Shown: positions 1-14,059 of the stretch, piece by piece
How the letters are laid out: the number at the start of each line of letters is the position of its first letter
How positions within the stretch are numbered: position 1 is the first letter of the stretch
Assembly (NCBI GenBank): GCA_028554755.1
Contig: JAPTOF010000007.1
Span: 404,001 to 468,000 of the forward strand
From: Cordia subcordata
Lineage: Eukaryota > Streptophyta > Magnoliopsida > Boraginales > Cordiaceae
Direction: 5' to 3'
DNA: 64,000 nt
The notes under the pieces: model-generated
Seen by the model: the letters and a program-made list of their open reading frames with translations, nothing else
The model's database searches: none
Told to the model about the DNA's origin: nothing
Program-made: the position numbers and the translations under genes

Positions 1-674
1 CATGCAGAAGTATGAAAGAAATGATGTGAAGATGGGTAATAGTTTAAGCTCTTGTAATTGCTTATATGATGGTAATGCATGTTTGTCTTTTACAGCTTGT
101 GGGCTTGTGCTTTTTAACCAGACAAACCATTTCTTAACATGTGGGAGGGGGCAAAAAAAACAGTAGTGCAGTGTGTGCTTATAAGTCAACAACGCCATGA
201 GCTTTTCAGTAGATTTAGATACTTCACCCCACAAGAATTTTTCCGTTTTGGCTTTTTTGATAGGTTGGAACCTAGAAGCAGCTTAACATGTGATGCCGAT
301 TTGACTAATATAGATCTCTGGATTTGATGCAATCTTCGAAGATAAAGAACATGTCTCATGTGACTTATCACAAGATTTCACATCAGCCATATTCTTCTGT
401 GTCCTTTTTTTCTTAATGTTATATATTAATCATAGTTTAGCAAGTGCAACAAATACAGCTCAAGTTAGTTGGAAAAGCTCATGTGAAACAGTAACCTGCT
501 CCTCACATGATCTACCTCTTTAAGAATTGTCAGCCGGAGAATGCATGATTTTACCACCAAGTGTAATTAATTTATATTTCAAACAGCACTTTGGAATATA
601 AATGTTAAAGAACAACACAATGATAGTAATGACAATAATAATTCATACTACAAGTAGTATATAGAAAATACTAA
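1..674. other. Non-coding flank, nothing recognised
   Basis: No open frame here resembles a known protein, and no splice-site-bounded exon could be linked to a neighbour. Two overlapping short frames at about 139-371 on opposite strands have no recognisable motif and look like chance. The stretch lies beyond the 3' end of the LIP2 gene and may belong to the flank of a gene outside the window. Confidence 0.5.
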
Positions 675-905
675 GGGCTTATTTGGATTGGCTTTTTTCA
701 AAAGCGTTTTTTTAACCGCTTTCGAAAGACAGCTTTTTTTGATAAATTGAAATTTTTATATTCTAAAAAAAGTTGTATTTGAGTTTTTTTCTAAGTTTCA
801 ACTTTTTTAGAAACCAAATCAAATAGTTATTATAAATTTAATGTAACTTTTTCAAGAAAAAAATATATTATTTTTTCTTAAAAAAAAGCCAATCCAACCA
901 GGCCC
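675..905. mobile_element. Tourist-like MITE, family A, intact copy with TAA target duplication
   Basis: A 231-bp element with terminal inverted repeats: the left end reads GGGCTTATTTGGATTGGC and the right end is GCCAATCCAACCAGGCCC. It is flanked by TAA at 672-674 and TAA at 906-908. A three-base TAA/TTA duplication is the hallmark of PIF/Harbinger (Tourist) elements. The interior is T/A-rich with no coding capacity. About eleven related copies lie elsewhere in this window. Confidence 0.8.
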
Positions 906-1527
906 TAAATTGGATTGGCTTGTTCTTGGGCATGAGATGCTTGTTACGCTTGAGCTCTAAGAAGGATTGAACATACTTCGAACTCTATTTTATGCACCGA
1001 GCCTCCCGTTTTGCAGAAGTCTATTTTTACAAATAGTCTGTGACTTTTAATCTCTAGAAGCCTTGTTAGTATAACAAAATTTAAAATATCCTTGGGTTAT
1101 GGGTATGTCTGCTACAAAAAGATTCTTCCGCATAAGGTGGTAGAAAGAAGGTGAAAAGAGCTGATTAGGATAATCATATTACTGCAGGAGGCCAGGAATT
1201 TAGGGATGGATTCAAAATTTTTGTTCGGAGAAGGCAGCATCTGCAGTTAGGGACGAATTCAAAATTTTTGTTCAGTGAGTATAAAGACACATGACAAGAT
1301 ATACACTAACAAATAAACATAGTATCCAAAAAAAGGATATTTGGGGTAAGCTCTTACTCGTCTTCATTCATCAATCATATACCCACAAAAGATTACACCA
1401 CTGTAAACAGAAAGCAGATTACAAAGCATGTAATGGAGCCGAAAGAAGGAGATTCCACTCTGCATTCAGTAAAGAAGCAAGAATTGCATATATTGTATAA
1501 ACAAATAATGGAAGTGTGACATCTTGT
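906..1527. other. Intergenic, probable LIP2 3' flank
   Basis: No coding sequence is recognisable. A short direct repeat is visible: a 17-base block containing ATTCAAAATTTTTGTTC occurs at about 1209-1225 and again at 1257-1273. The part nearest 1527 is probably the 3'UTR of the minus-strand LIP2 gene, but no poly(A) site could be fixed. Confidence 0.4.
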
Positions 1528-2232
1528 TCAGATTTGGCGGTCACCTAAAGAGGCCAATCCATCATCTTTCCATACAATATTGCTGTAACCAAATAATCTA
1601 ACAAAACATGAGATCAACTGATCTTGAATGACTTCATCAGCGGGAAGCACCATGTCTGTCTCCCTTCTCAAAGAGGTAACTTCTTTATCTGCAATCCCGC
1701 AAGGCACAATATGCTTAAAGTAGCTTAAATCAGGATCAATGTTAAATGCCAACCCGTGCGAGGTAATTCCAGTTGAAATACGAACACCTATTGCACCAAT
1801 TTTTCTCTCCCCAACCCAAACCCCTGTTTCACCTGCCTTTCCAGGACAAGCTTTGATGCCATATATAGATGCTAATTCAATCATTGTTAACTCAAGCTTC
1901 TCAACATACTTCCGAGCCCCAAGCCCGATATCTCTTAAGGAAATAATTGGGTATAGAACAGCTTGGCGTGGACCATGAAATGTAATATCACCCCCTCTTT
2001 CTGTATAGTGAATTTCTGCCCCAATTGATTTGAGTTCGGTCTCAGGAACCAGCAAATTATGAACAGTTCGCCTTTTGCCAAGGGTATATGTTGGTGGATG
2101 TTGTAGAGATAGCAGGACATCAGTTATCTTACGAGCATTTTTATCTGAAGCCAGCTTGTTCTGCAACTTAAGTGCCTCCAAGTAATTAACAGTGCCCAGT
2201 TTCCACACTTCAAGGACTCGAGGCACTCTCAT
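1528..2232 (-). CDS. LIP2: Octanoyltransferase LIP2 (lipoyl(octanoyl) transferase, mitochondrial type)
   Basis: Transfers octanoyl from octanoyl-ACP to a conserved lysine of lipoate-dependent enzymes (pyruvate and 2-oxoglutarate dehydrogenases, glycine cleavage H protein), the first step of lipoic-acid synthesis in mitochondria. The 234-residue product is a single coding exon of normal family length and is collinear with Arabidopsis LIP2. Visible motifs are RGGDITFHGP (79-88), the catalytic pair K144 (in GERKIGAIGVR) and C178 (in IVPCGIADKE), and LQHPPTYTLGKR (43-54). Residue 89 is Arg where bacterial LipB has Gly and Arabidopsis has His; this position varies in plants. The ATG at 2232 lies three bases after a good CAG acceptor, so a 5'UTR intron is likely. 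There is no obvious separate presequence; the basic N-terminus may serve for import. The orthology is clear; localisation is inferred from the family. Confidence 0.95.
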   Translation of the reverse strand: MRVPRVLEVWKLGTVNYLEALKLQNKLASDKNARKITDVLLSLQHPPTYTLGKRRTVHNLLVPETELKSIGAEIHYTERGGDITFHGPRQAVLYPIISLRDIGLGARKYVEKLELTMIELASIYGIKACPGKAGETGVWVGERKIGAIGVRISTGITSHGLAFNIDPDLSYFKHIVPCGIADKEVTSLRRETDMVLPADEVIQDQLISCFVRLFGYSNIVWKDDGLASLGDRQI

Positions 2233-4080
2233 TTCCTGATAAATTTTGGAAAATTATAATCCATCCTTAGGTGACATGAGATAATTCATCACAGGAAGTA
2301 AGCCATACATCCATGACAGTAAATGTGAATTTTGCATACGACATGGCAAAATTTTAAATGGAAACACAGTACTGAAATGCTTAGCAGCTGAGGAGCAAGA
2401 GCAATAATATCAATCTAGGCATAATGAAATTACATTAAAATTGCAGATGCAACAAGTGGCAATATGTCTTAAGTACTTCTAGGTATAATGTCCAGATATT
2501 TAGTAGAAAGGAATAAGGATGAAAGGTAGTCTAAGTTAAAGAAGAATAAGTGAAGAGAACAACACATAACAATTGAAGATATTTGATAATGGAATAACTA
2601 AGCTAAGAAATAGATTATGATGACAAATATTCAATATCTTAAAAACGTTTTTTCCCTCAGTACACTCGTTTTATTGCGCCAGATAATTAATCCAGAAACA
2701 GCAAAATGAGCATGATCAGATTGGAAAAGCCAACTAGCCACTAATCCAGAGATATAAGCATATCAAGAAAAATAACAGTTTAACGCCATTAAAGCAAAAG
2801 AAAATATCGGTATGCATTTCACTGGTCAAAGGATCTGCGTGGACAACACCCGTGCAGCGAACACTTGTTGATCTTGCGAAAGGACTCCACACAAGTTCCA
2901 AAAATAGATAATATTTCAGTGAACAATTAATTTGAAACACACAGCAGCTCTGATTCATGAATTCAATGCAGAAATAGAAAGATATCAATAGAATCAATAT
3001 GAGAAGGTACCAACAATTTGACTCTGCCAGACTTGAAGAGTAAGAAGCAATCCTCCACGAAATCATATCCCGGAAAATTGAGGCAGAGCTCCAAAGAGAA
3101 GTCAGAATGTTCTGATTAATCACAAATAATCTTATGCACATTCAACCTTCCAGTCCATGTAAATTACAGCTCCTCAAAACCATTGAAATCTCCATAATGT
3201 ACAAGGGATTAGGGACGCCTAAAGGCCATCAAATAAATGATCTCTAGCAGAACCTAAAACTGACAACCTAATAAAATTAAGTAAAATACTACTTTTCCAC
3301 CTAGAGAGCCTTGTTCACCGGGAAGGGTCTAAAGATCATAAATATACACTGGGAAAGATGGAAAAGAAATTAAAAGCGAAAAAAAGAAAAGAGAAGAAAG
3401 ATCTTTTCAATGTAAGGTCATTATTGTTATTACCATCTAAGCTCACTAATATCATTGCTTAGCAAGTTGACCTTATCAATAATTATGCATTGGATGATTT
3501 ATCTTCGTGCCTATTTTATGCAGCCAAACTTGCAGTTTTGCGATAGGTGGCATAGTTTATGCACATTAGTTCACAACTCATGTACAAGAAGACGTAAGCA
3601 AAGCCAGAAGATTAAGTTCATTTCTTTTTACCCTCTTCTTGTAGCATTACAGAGTCAAAATTTACCAAGTGATTCACTTACAAAAAGAACAAAAGTAAAA
3701 CAAAATACCACTTTTGCAACAGTAAATTTGTGCTCATGACGGCCAGAGAACACAATTGGAGGGTGGAAAGAGGCTTAATAGAAAAATAAAAGGTAACACT
3801 GCATCGACACAGCATCAAGATTAGTTGAATTGGATACTCCAACTCCACGAAATATTGTAAATCGGGTAATGACTGCATATTGGGTGCTCAATTAACTCAA
3901 ACAAGCATTTCATCAAGCACTAAACAAGCAATTAATCCTTCATGCAATATATATATATATATATATATAGGAGACAAAAGAGTGATATTTTACCTTCAAA
4001 AGATCACGCGGGAGAGAATAGAAGCAAATTGACCCTTATCAGTCTTCACCTTCACGACGTTTCAGGGAAAATGAACGAAG
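2233..4080 (-). promoter_or_regulatory. LIP2 5'UTR and its probable intron
   Basis: On the minus strand an acceptor ending CAG (AG at 2237-2236) sits just before the LIP2 start codon. A matching donor GAAG|GTAAAAT occurs at 3994/3993. The span 3993-2236 would therefore be a 5'UTR intron of about 1.76 kb, with a leader exon at roughly 3994-4080. A (TA)n microsatellite lies at 3947-3969. No coding sequence was found in the interval. The intron is an inference from splice signals only. Confidence 0.45.
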
Positions 4081-4159
4081 GGTAAGATTAATGTTTTCTT
4101 CACTTCTTTTTTTCTTTTTTTTTTTCTTTTTTCCTATTCGACCATATGAGCCCCACTTC

Positions 4160-4464
4160 TTTTTTTTTTTCAGTTTTATAAAAGGGGTTAACCAAAGGAG
4201 AACCCCTTTCCCACCTGGCCAGAGGCCCCTTAACCAGGCGGGAGGTAAATCGAGGGATGTGCGTGAGTGGCAGCCCGACCAGGGAGAGGACCAACGGGCG
4301 TGGAAATCCAGCAACAGCCCCCGCAATATTTCAGCGGAGTACTGCCGCCACACGGACTCGATCCCGCGTTGTCAGGGTGTCTCCACCCTAATCACCTGGC
4401 CACTTACCAACTCACCTATGCCCCTGGGGTTTTTTTTTTTTTTTTTTTTTTTTTCAGTTTTATA
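4160..4464 (-). mobile_element. tRNA-derived SINE (minus orientation) with target site duplication
   Basis: The body, about 4181-4430, is a tRNA-like retroposon read on the minus strand. Its 5' end is CCCCAGGGGCATAGG. A pol III A-box-like stretch lies at 4420-4400 (core AGGTGAGTTGGTAAGTGG) and a B-box-like GGGATCGAGTCC at 4365-4354. Both flanks carry the same direct repeat: eleven T followed by CAGTTTTATA at 4160-4180, and a longer T run followed by CAGTTTTATA ending at 4464. This is what target-primed retrotransposition leaves. The element is GC-rich relative to its surroundings. It lies just upstream of the presumed LIP2 leader exon. The SINE family is not identified. Confidence 0.75.
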
Positions 4465-5733
4465 TCGTGTTTTAATGGGATTTTCAAGGGTAATGTGTCC
4501 AAAATTTTCTCTTTCCAATTAATTAAGCAAACAGTTGCAAGCCCAGAGTTTATTTTACACTTTCCATTAAAAATAATGTTATTTTAGACAAGACAAAGTA
4601 TGCATGCTAATTTTCAGTCACCACAAAGATTTGATTAGAGACTTTTTCCACTACATAAAGTATTATGCACGTATAGTAGATCACAATGAGATCTAATGCA
4701 TTTTACCTAGTTGAAAAATTAAAGAGTATAAAATGTCACAATTTTTTAATTCGAAACTTGAAAACTTGAATCTAAAATGCCACGTTGAATGTTGTTCTAC
4801 CACTACAATGACGTAGCACAACTTATGTCACATTGAGTTTGAGTTTTAAAGAACACATGTTCCAATATGCTTCTATAACAACCAAAGCTAGCTATTAGTT
4901 GGTCAACATAAATGAATCGAATAATCAGTACAAAATACTTAAATTCTGTGATAAAAAGCACATAAATTTTACAAAGAACTAATGGAAGACAGACAGAGAC
5001 ACAAACTCCACGTTATTAAGGTTCCATTTCTCTACATCCAAATCACAAACCCAAGAGAATCATGAGATGATTAGAATAAGGTTCAGAAGATCTTTAAATA
5101 TACTGAAGCTTGACTCTCCCTCCATGTTACTAAAGAATCCCTTCATAACTCACCTAATACATCTTTGAAATAAGACCCTGCACTCAAGAATTTATCAGTT
5201 AATCACCATATTATACTAGTCTTTCAATAGTCAGTCCTCTTCAATTGGATTCTTTTTGTCCCAAAGAGAGAGAGAGAGTTGTAAGAAAATCAATTTCTTG
5301 AATATGCACTTGCTTACAAGTCGCATTTCTTTGAAAAACATAATAAATAAATAAATGAATAAAATTCCAATCGGCCATTTTTCTACAAAGATAACAAAAC
5401 CCACTTAGATTTCAACTTCATCGTCTATATCGTATGCTTAGGAAGCCATCCGGTAAAATAGAGTATACACCTCGTATTATAATAAATTCATGCAAATGGA
5501 ATACTGAAATGTACACCTCAGGTTATCAAACTTATGCGAATGGAATGGTAAATTAAGGAAACAAAAATGCTATTGTACATGCCACAACTTCCATCAAGAA
5601 GTGCATGCGCTATTATATACAAAGCTATTGCAAATCCTGCATCTAATTGTATCAACTACCCAGCATCTCACTAGGAACATGGCAACATGCACACCCCCGG
5701 ACACTAAGCCCCAACCACGGTCAGGCGTGCATC
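4465..5733. other. Intergenic between LIP2 promoter and SelO 3' end
   Basis: AT-rich with no recognisable coding sequence. The part just below 5734 should hold the 3'UTR of the minus-strand SelO gene, and the part near 4465-4700 the upstream region of LIP2. A short GA microsatellite lies at about 5265-5277. Confidence 0.4.
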
Positions 5734-10098
<4,365 letters not shown>

Positions 10099-10137
10099 TT
10101 TTCTCTTCGTTTTTCCTTTTTCTTTTTTTTTTTTTTA

Positions 10138-10450
10138 AGGGTGTTTGGCTTTGCTTTTATTAAGCTGCTTATAAGTAATTTTTTTTGCTTATAATCAAAT
10201 AATAAATAACTAAGAACGTATTTGAATAAAACGTGCTTATAAACAATTAATATGTTTTATAAATATATGTTTATAAGTATTTTGTTTGTCAAAATGACGA
10301 AAAATAACTTTTATTAATTAAAAATAATTTTTTATATTTTTAAAGAATAAAAGTAACTTTACTATTTATAAATAACTAAAAAAAATTAAACTGGTACTTT
10401 TTTTACTTTAAATAAATTTAATCAACTTGTAAGCGTTCCCAAACATCCTT
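10138..10450. mobile_element. MITE-like element, family B
   Basis: The left end reads AAGGGTGTTTGGCTTTGC and the right end is a degenerate inverse (TTCCCAAACATCCTT). The interior is built of ACTTATAAGT-type repeats (GCTTATAAGTAA, TGCTTATAAAC). A related element at 35440-35890 begins GAGGGTGTTTGGACTTTC and ends CAAAGCCAAACAGACTC. No clear target duplication remains on this copy. Confidence 0.5.
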
Positions 10451-10979
10451 CCCTTTTCTTTTTTCTTCTTTTTTAGGGTAAGTCAAAGGTTTTTTTTTTT
10501 TCTCTCTGTTATGTATTTATGATTGTTTTAAAATATATATACGTGTGTCGTTGTGGGTGTGACACGTATGCGATCTGGTGTTTCTGACCAAAATCCAAAT
10601 CTAAAGTTTGGTCGGTTCAAACCTTACGTATGCAATTCAATTTCAACAATCCGTTTGTTTGTGTTTACAATGGACATGGCATAAAATTGTAAAAATTGTG
10701 AAAATTATTTCAGTTGTAATTCATATTTTTTAGATTGGTTTGATCAATATGATTACAGCCAGTTCAATTTCTATTTTAGAAATAGCAATTCCATTAGCTA
10801 ACTTACTTTGAATATACCAAATAAATTATAGATTATATTCGTACCTCTTTTTTGAAGTATTTTTCGCTTTAGAACTCTCTTCATCTTTAAAAATAAATCT
10901 GGTTTATACGCCACAAATCTGGTCTATGGGAGGTATGTTGCCAAATCTGGAGTAAAGGCCCAATATTCCAGCATCTTAG

Positions 10980-11450
10980 TTGTCTATGTGTTGGATATTA
11001 CAGTTACTTTTTTATGCTCTCTAGGTTTAGTCCTTCACCATCTTTCTTACATACTTGACCATCCATCTTCTCTTTTAAGTTTGTTTTCCCCATTGTTGGT
11101 GGTCTTGTTTTTTCAAAAAATTTTCAAAAGACTGATTTTGGGGTCAATTTATTTGATAATTTGTCCAAACTTTTTTTGTTTATGCTGGTAAGTTTTGTTC
11201 TCACCTTGTTATGGCTTGTTCGTGATTTGCCACCTCTTAAGCACTTTTGGAGATCTTTAGATCGGTTTCGTCAGTTTGAGAATGTGTGGATCTTGAATCA
11301 TGTAGTTGTCTGTCCTTGTTATTTTGTTATCATGCTCTTCGGTCCCTTGTAGTGTATTTTTTTCTTATTGGGCTAGATTTTTTCTAGTCCTGTTATGTAC
11401 TCCTTTTTTTTGTTAAATGAAGCTTTTGTTTCACCAAAAAGCATTGTACT
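10980..11450 (+). mobile_element. Possible 3' end of a non-LTR retrotransposon (LINE), plus strand
   Basis: The stretch ends with a T-rich tail of the style TGTACTCC-T(n)-GTTAAATGAAGCTTTTG followed by TTTCACC and an A run, which resembles the 3'UTR ends of plant L1-type LINEs. No reverse-transcriptase motif was found upstream, so at most a 5'-truncated fragment is present. This rests on general resemblance only. Confidence 0.3.
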
Positions 11451-13335
11451 TTAAAAAATTAAAATCTCAATGAAAACTAAACTATCCGTTATATTATTAT
11501 TGGACGTATACACAAAAAAAAAAAATTTGCTTATTTGTTTCTCTCTTACTCTTTTCTCCAACACTTTCTAGAGGATCGTGTATTCGTGTCAGACACTAAC
11601 ACTATTCCTATGCTCTCAAACACCTGTTGGACACGTGTCCAATAATTTTAACACTTACCTACACCATCATTTATCACGCCCTCTGTGTCGCCGACCCGTG
11701 CTATGACCATGTTGATTCCCTCGACGATGCATGTGGTTTTATTTGTCGAATATTGCTATTATTATTTCATAATATATCCAATCTCTGTTGTTAATAACTT
11801 ATAAACTACTATTATTATTTTTGTGTTAATTATGGATTTATTGTGTGTGTACTTTACAATTGCTCCAAGATTACAAATTTATCCTACAATCTTTGGTTTT
11901 ATTGAAAATTCGTTATTAATTCGCATCCAGTAGTCCATATTTGGCAAAATTGATATTTAAAGTTGCTGATTATTTCTTTTCTGGATTACACATTTGTTGT
12001 GATGGCTTCCTTGGTGTCTATGTGTGAGATTTTTGAACGGTGGCGAGACTTGGTCCCTTTTGTTGCTGGTGGATTTTGGCCATATTCAGTGGTTAGGGTT
12101 TTAGTAACAGTTAGGCCTCGTAATGCGTGGCCTACATCTCTATTTACGACAACTGGGAACTCACTTTCCCTACTCTAGTCTATTTCAAATTGGAGCTTTT
12201 TGATAAACTAGTCTTACATTATATTAGAAATTCTTTTTCTTCTCCTAGTGGTGTTTCTCCCTTCTATGGAAGGTTTTTCCACCATTACAAAGGGCTATTT
12301 GTCATGCTTCATTGGGAAGTTGGAACTCCACTACAATAGAACCCGACAATGAGTTACAAATGCTTTGATTAGTGCGGGTGACTCGGAATATTTGCCATCA
12401 ACCGACCCAATTAAAATTTGATAAAAACCGTTCCATTAAGAACCTGAAATGTACTCAGAAACCCGTTAAAATTTGGGATGGAACTAGAATTGACCTCCGG
12501 TGCCCGCACTCGTGAACCCGGTTTCTAGATTTGTGTGTTGTTTGGATTTATGGATAACTTTCAAGTGTGAATGACTTTGTTATGTGAAAATTTTAGTTGC
12601 TTTGTTACGTAGATGGTTTTGTTTTAAATTTATGTTATAGTTTGATGCTTTGAGCTATGAATTATATGTGTTTTAAAAATTTAGATTTGTATTTTTTTGT
12701 GGTAAAGTACATTAATTAATTCTTTGTAGATTAAATTTATCATTTTAATGTATTTTAAGGATATTATTTAATTTTTTGGGACAAAAATAGGAAATTTATT
12801 TAAATGGTTAGTTTTTTTAAAATTTAGTGATTTAGTTCAAGTCTTAAGTCCCAGGTTTTGGGTTCGAGGGTTGAGAACATATTTTAAATTTGGGTTCGGA
12901 CGTTCCAAGTTTTGCAGGTTCAGGATGTTTCGAGTTAAAAATTTTATTTAAATTTTAATTTTTACTAGGTTTGTAACGTTCTAGGTATTTGCGAGTTTGG
13001 GACGTTTTCGGAATGGATTTCCCATTTAATTTTTATTTGGGGTTGGGATGAGATTGGGATTCTATTTAGGTACCTGTCCCATTGCCATTCCTAATCAACC
13101 GTTGCGGATTTGAAATTCTCTCGTTGGCAGAGTACCCGTTCCGTTATTATCCCTAACCAACCGAGTGACAAATTGAATTATTTGTGCAATTGTGATAGAC
13201 TTTCTTGTTTTTGTTAGAGTTATGTTGTATTGTTCACCAAAACCTTGATCTTCTTGTATTTATAGTACTATTTGTATAAAATATTTTCTTGTTCTTAAAA
13301 AATTATTACACAATTTTATACTAACAAATACGGCA

Positions 13336-13337
<2 letters not shown>

Positions 13338-13373
<36 letters not shown>
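13338..13373. repeat. (TA)n microsatellite
   Basis: An uninterrupted TA dinucleotide run of about 18 units in non-coding DNA between SelO and the alpha/beta hydrolase gene. Comparable runs lie at 3947-3969 and 37189-37226. Confidence 0.95.
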
Positions 13374-13376
<3 letters not shown>

Positions 13377-14059
13377 ATGCAATTACATTGCAATATATAA
13401 TTGTTAGCACAATCAATTTAAATAATCATTTGTAAATTTTAACCAAACAAATGACCAAATATTGTCCAAAAAAAATTCAAAAATCAACCGAAAATTCATT
13501 TTAAAAATGACACCACCTAAAATCATCCAAATTAACTAAAATCATCGTTTGTATACTACATTGGACGAGTTTATTGTTACAAAATTACAAACCATCCGAA
13601 TCGATTCAATAACATAATTAGTGAGAAGTCGCTTTGAACGGCCCGGTACACCTTTACTTCACACTACGAGATTTTTCCTTTGCATGCCATGAATGCAATT
13701 ATGCAAATACAAGCATCAGTCTACAACGCCTACTACAGTAAATACGCCCTGGAGAAATGCAAGGCTGTCCTGTTACCATAGCCACAACGGTTTCACATCT
13801 CACAATCTAGGCCATGAAATGAAAATTGGATTCATGTAACAGGAGAAAGATTTTCCGTTCCTTAGCCGGAAAGATATGTGGCCGTGAAAGAGGGTTAAGT
13901 GGAACAGAATTGACTGGTGATAGAGTCACAGAGAAACACAAGCATCAAGGAGTAATACCTACACCCTTGGTTAGCATTCTTTCACTTTCTGGTTCCAGGT
14001 CTCAGGATGCTTTCTGACATTGGCAGCATCTGCTGTCATGCAGCTAATGGACGTGCAGT

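Larger units (their letters stand above)
10099..14059. other. Gene-free tract upstream of SelO with decayed repeats
   Basis: SelO promoter sequence must lie just above 10098, but no TATA box stands out. The rest is AT-rich and non-coding. It holds a MITE-like element (10138-10450), a probable LINE 3' tail (about 10980-11450), stretches at 12340-13160 with repeated ACCCGTT/CCGTT motifs that look like an old transposon terminus, and a long (TA)n at about 13338-13373. Open frames in the tract are short and without motif support. Confidence 0.45.

Noticed and set aside
4354..4430. A possible tRNA gene on the minus strand
   Set aside because: A- and B-box-like motifs exist, but the arms do not make a full cloverleaf with a proper acceptor stem, and the unit is bounded by a target duplication; it is a SINE head.
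4039..4587. Several overlapping open frames on both strands of 60-143 codons
   Set aside because: They run across poly(T) tracts and the SINE body; the length comes from low-complexity Phe/Lys runs and the GC-rich retroposon, not from a protein family.
11963..12339. Overlapping open frames of about 70 codons that might be a small gene
   Set aside because: No motif, no splice support, and the surrounding sequence looks like an old repeat.
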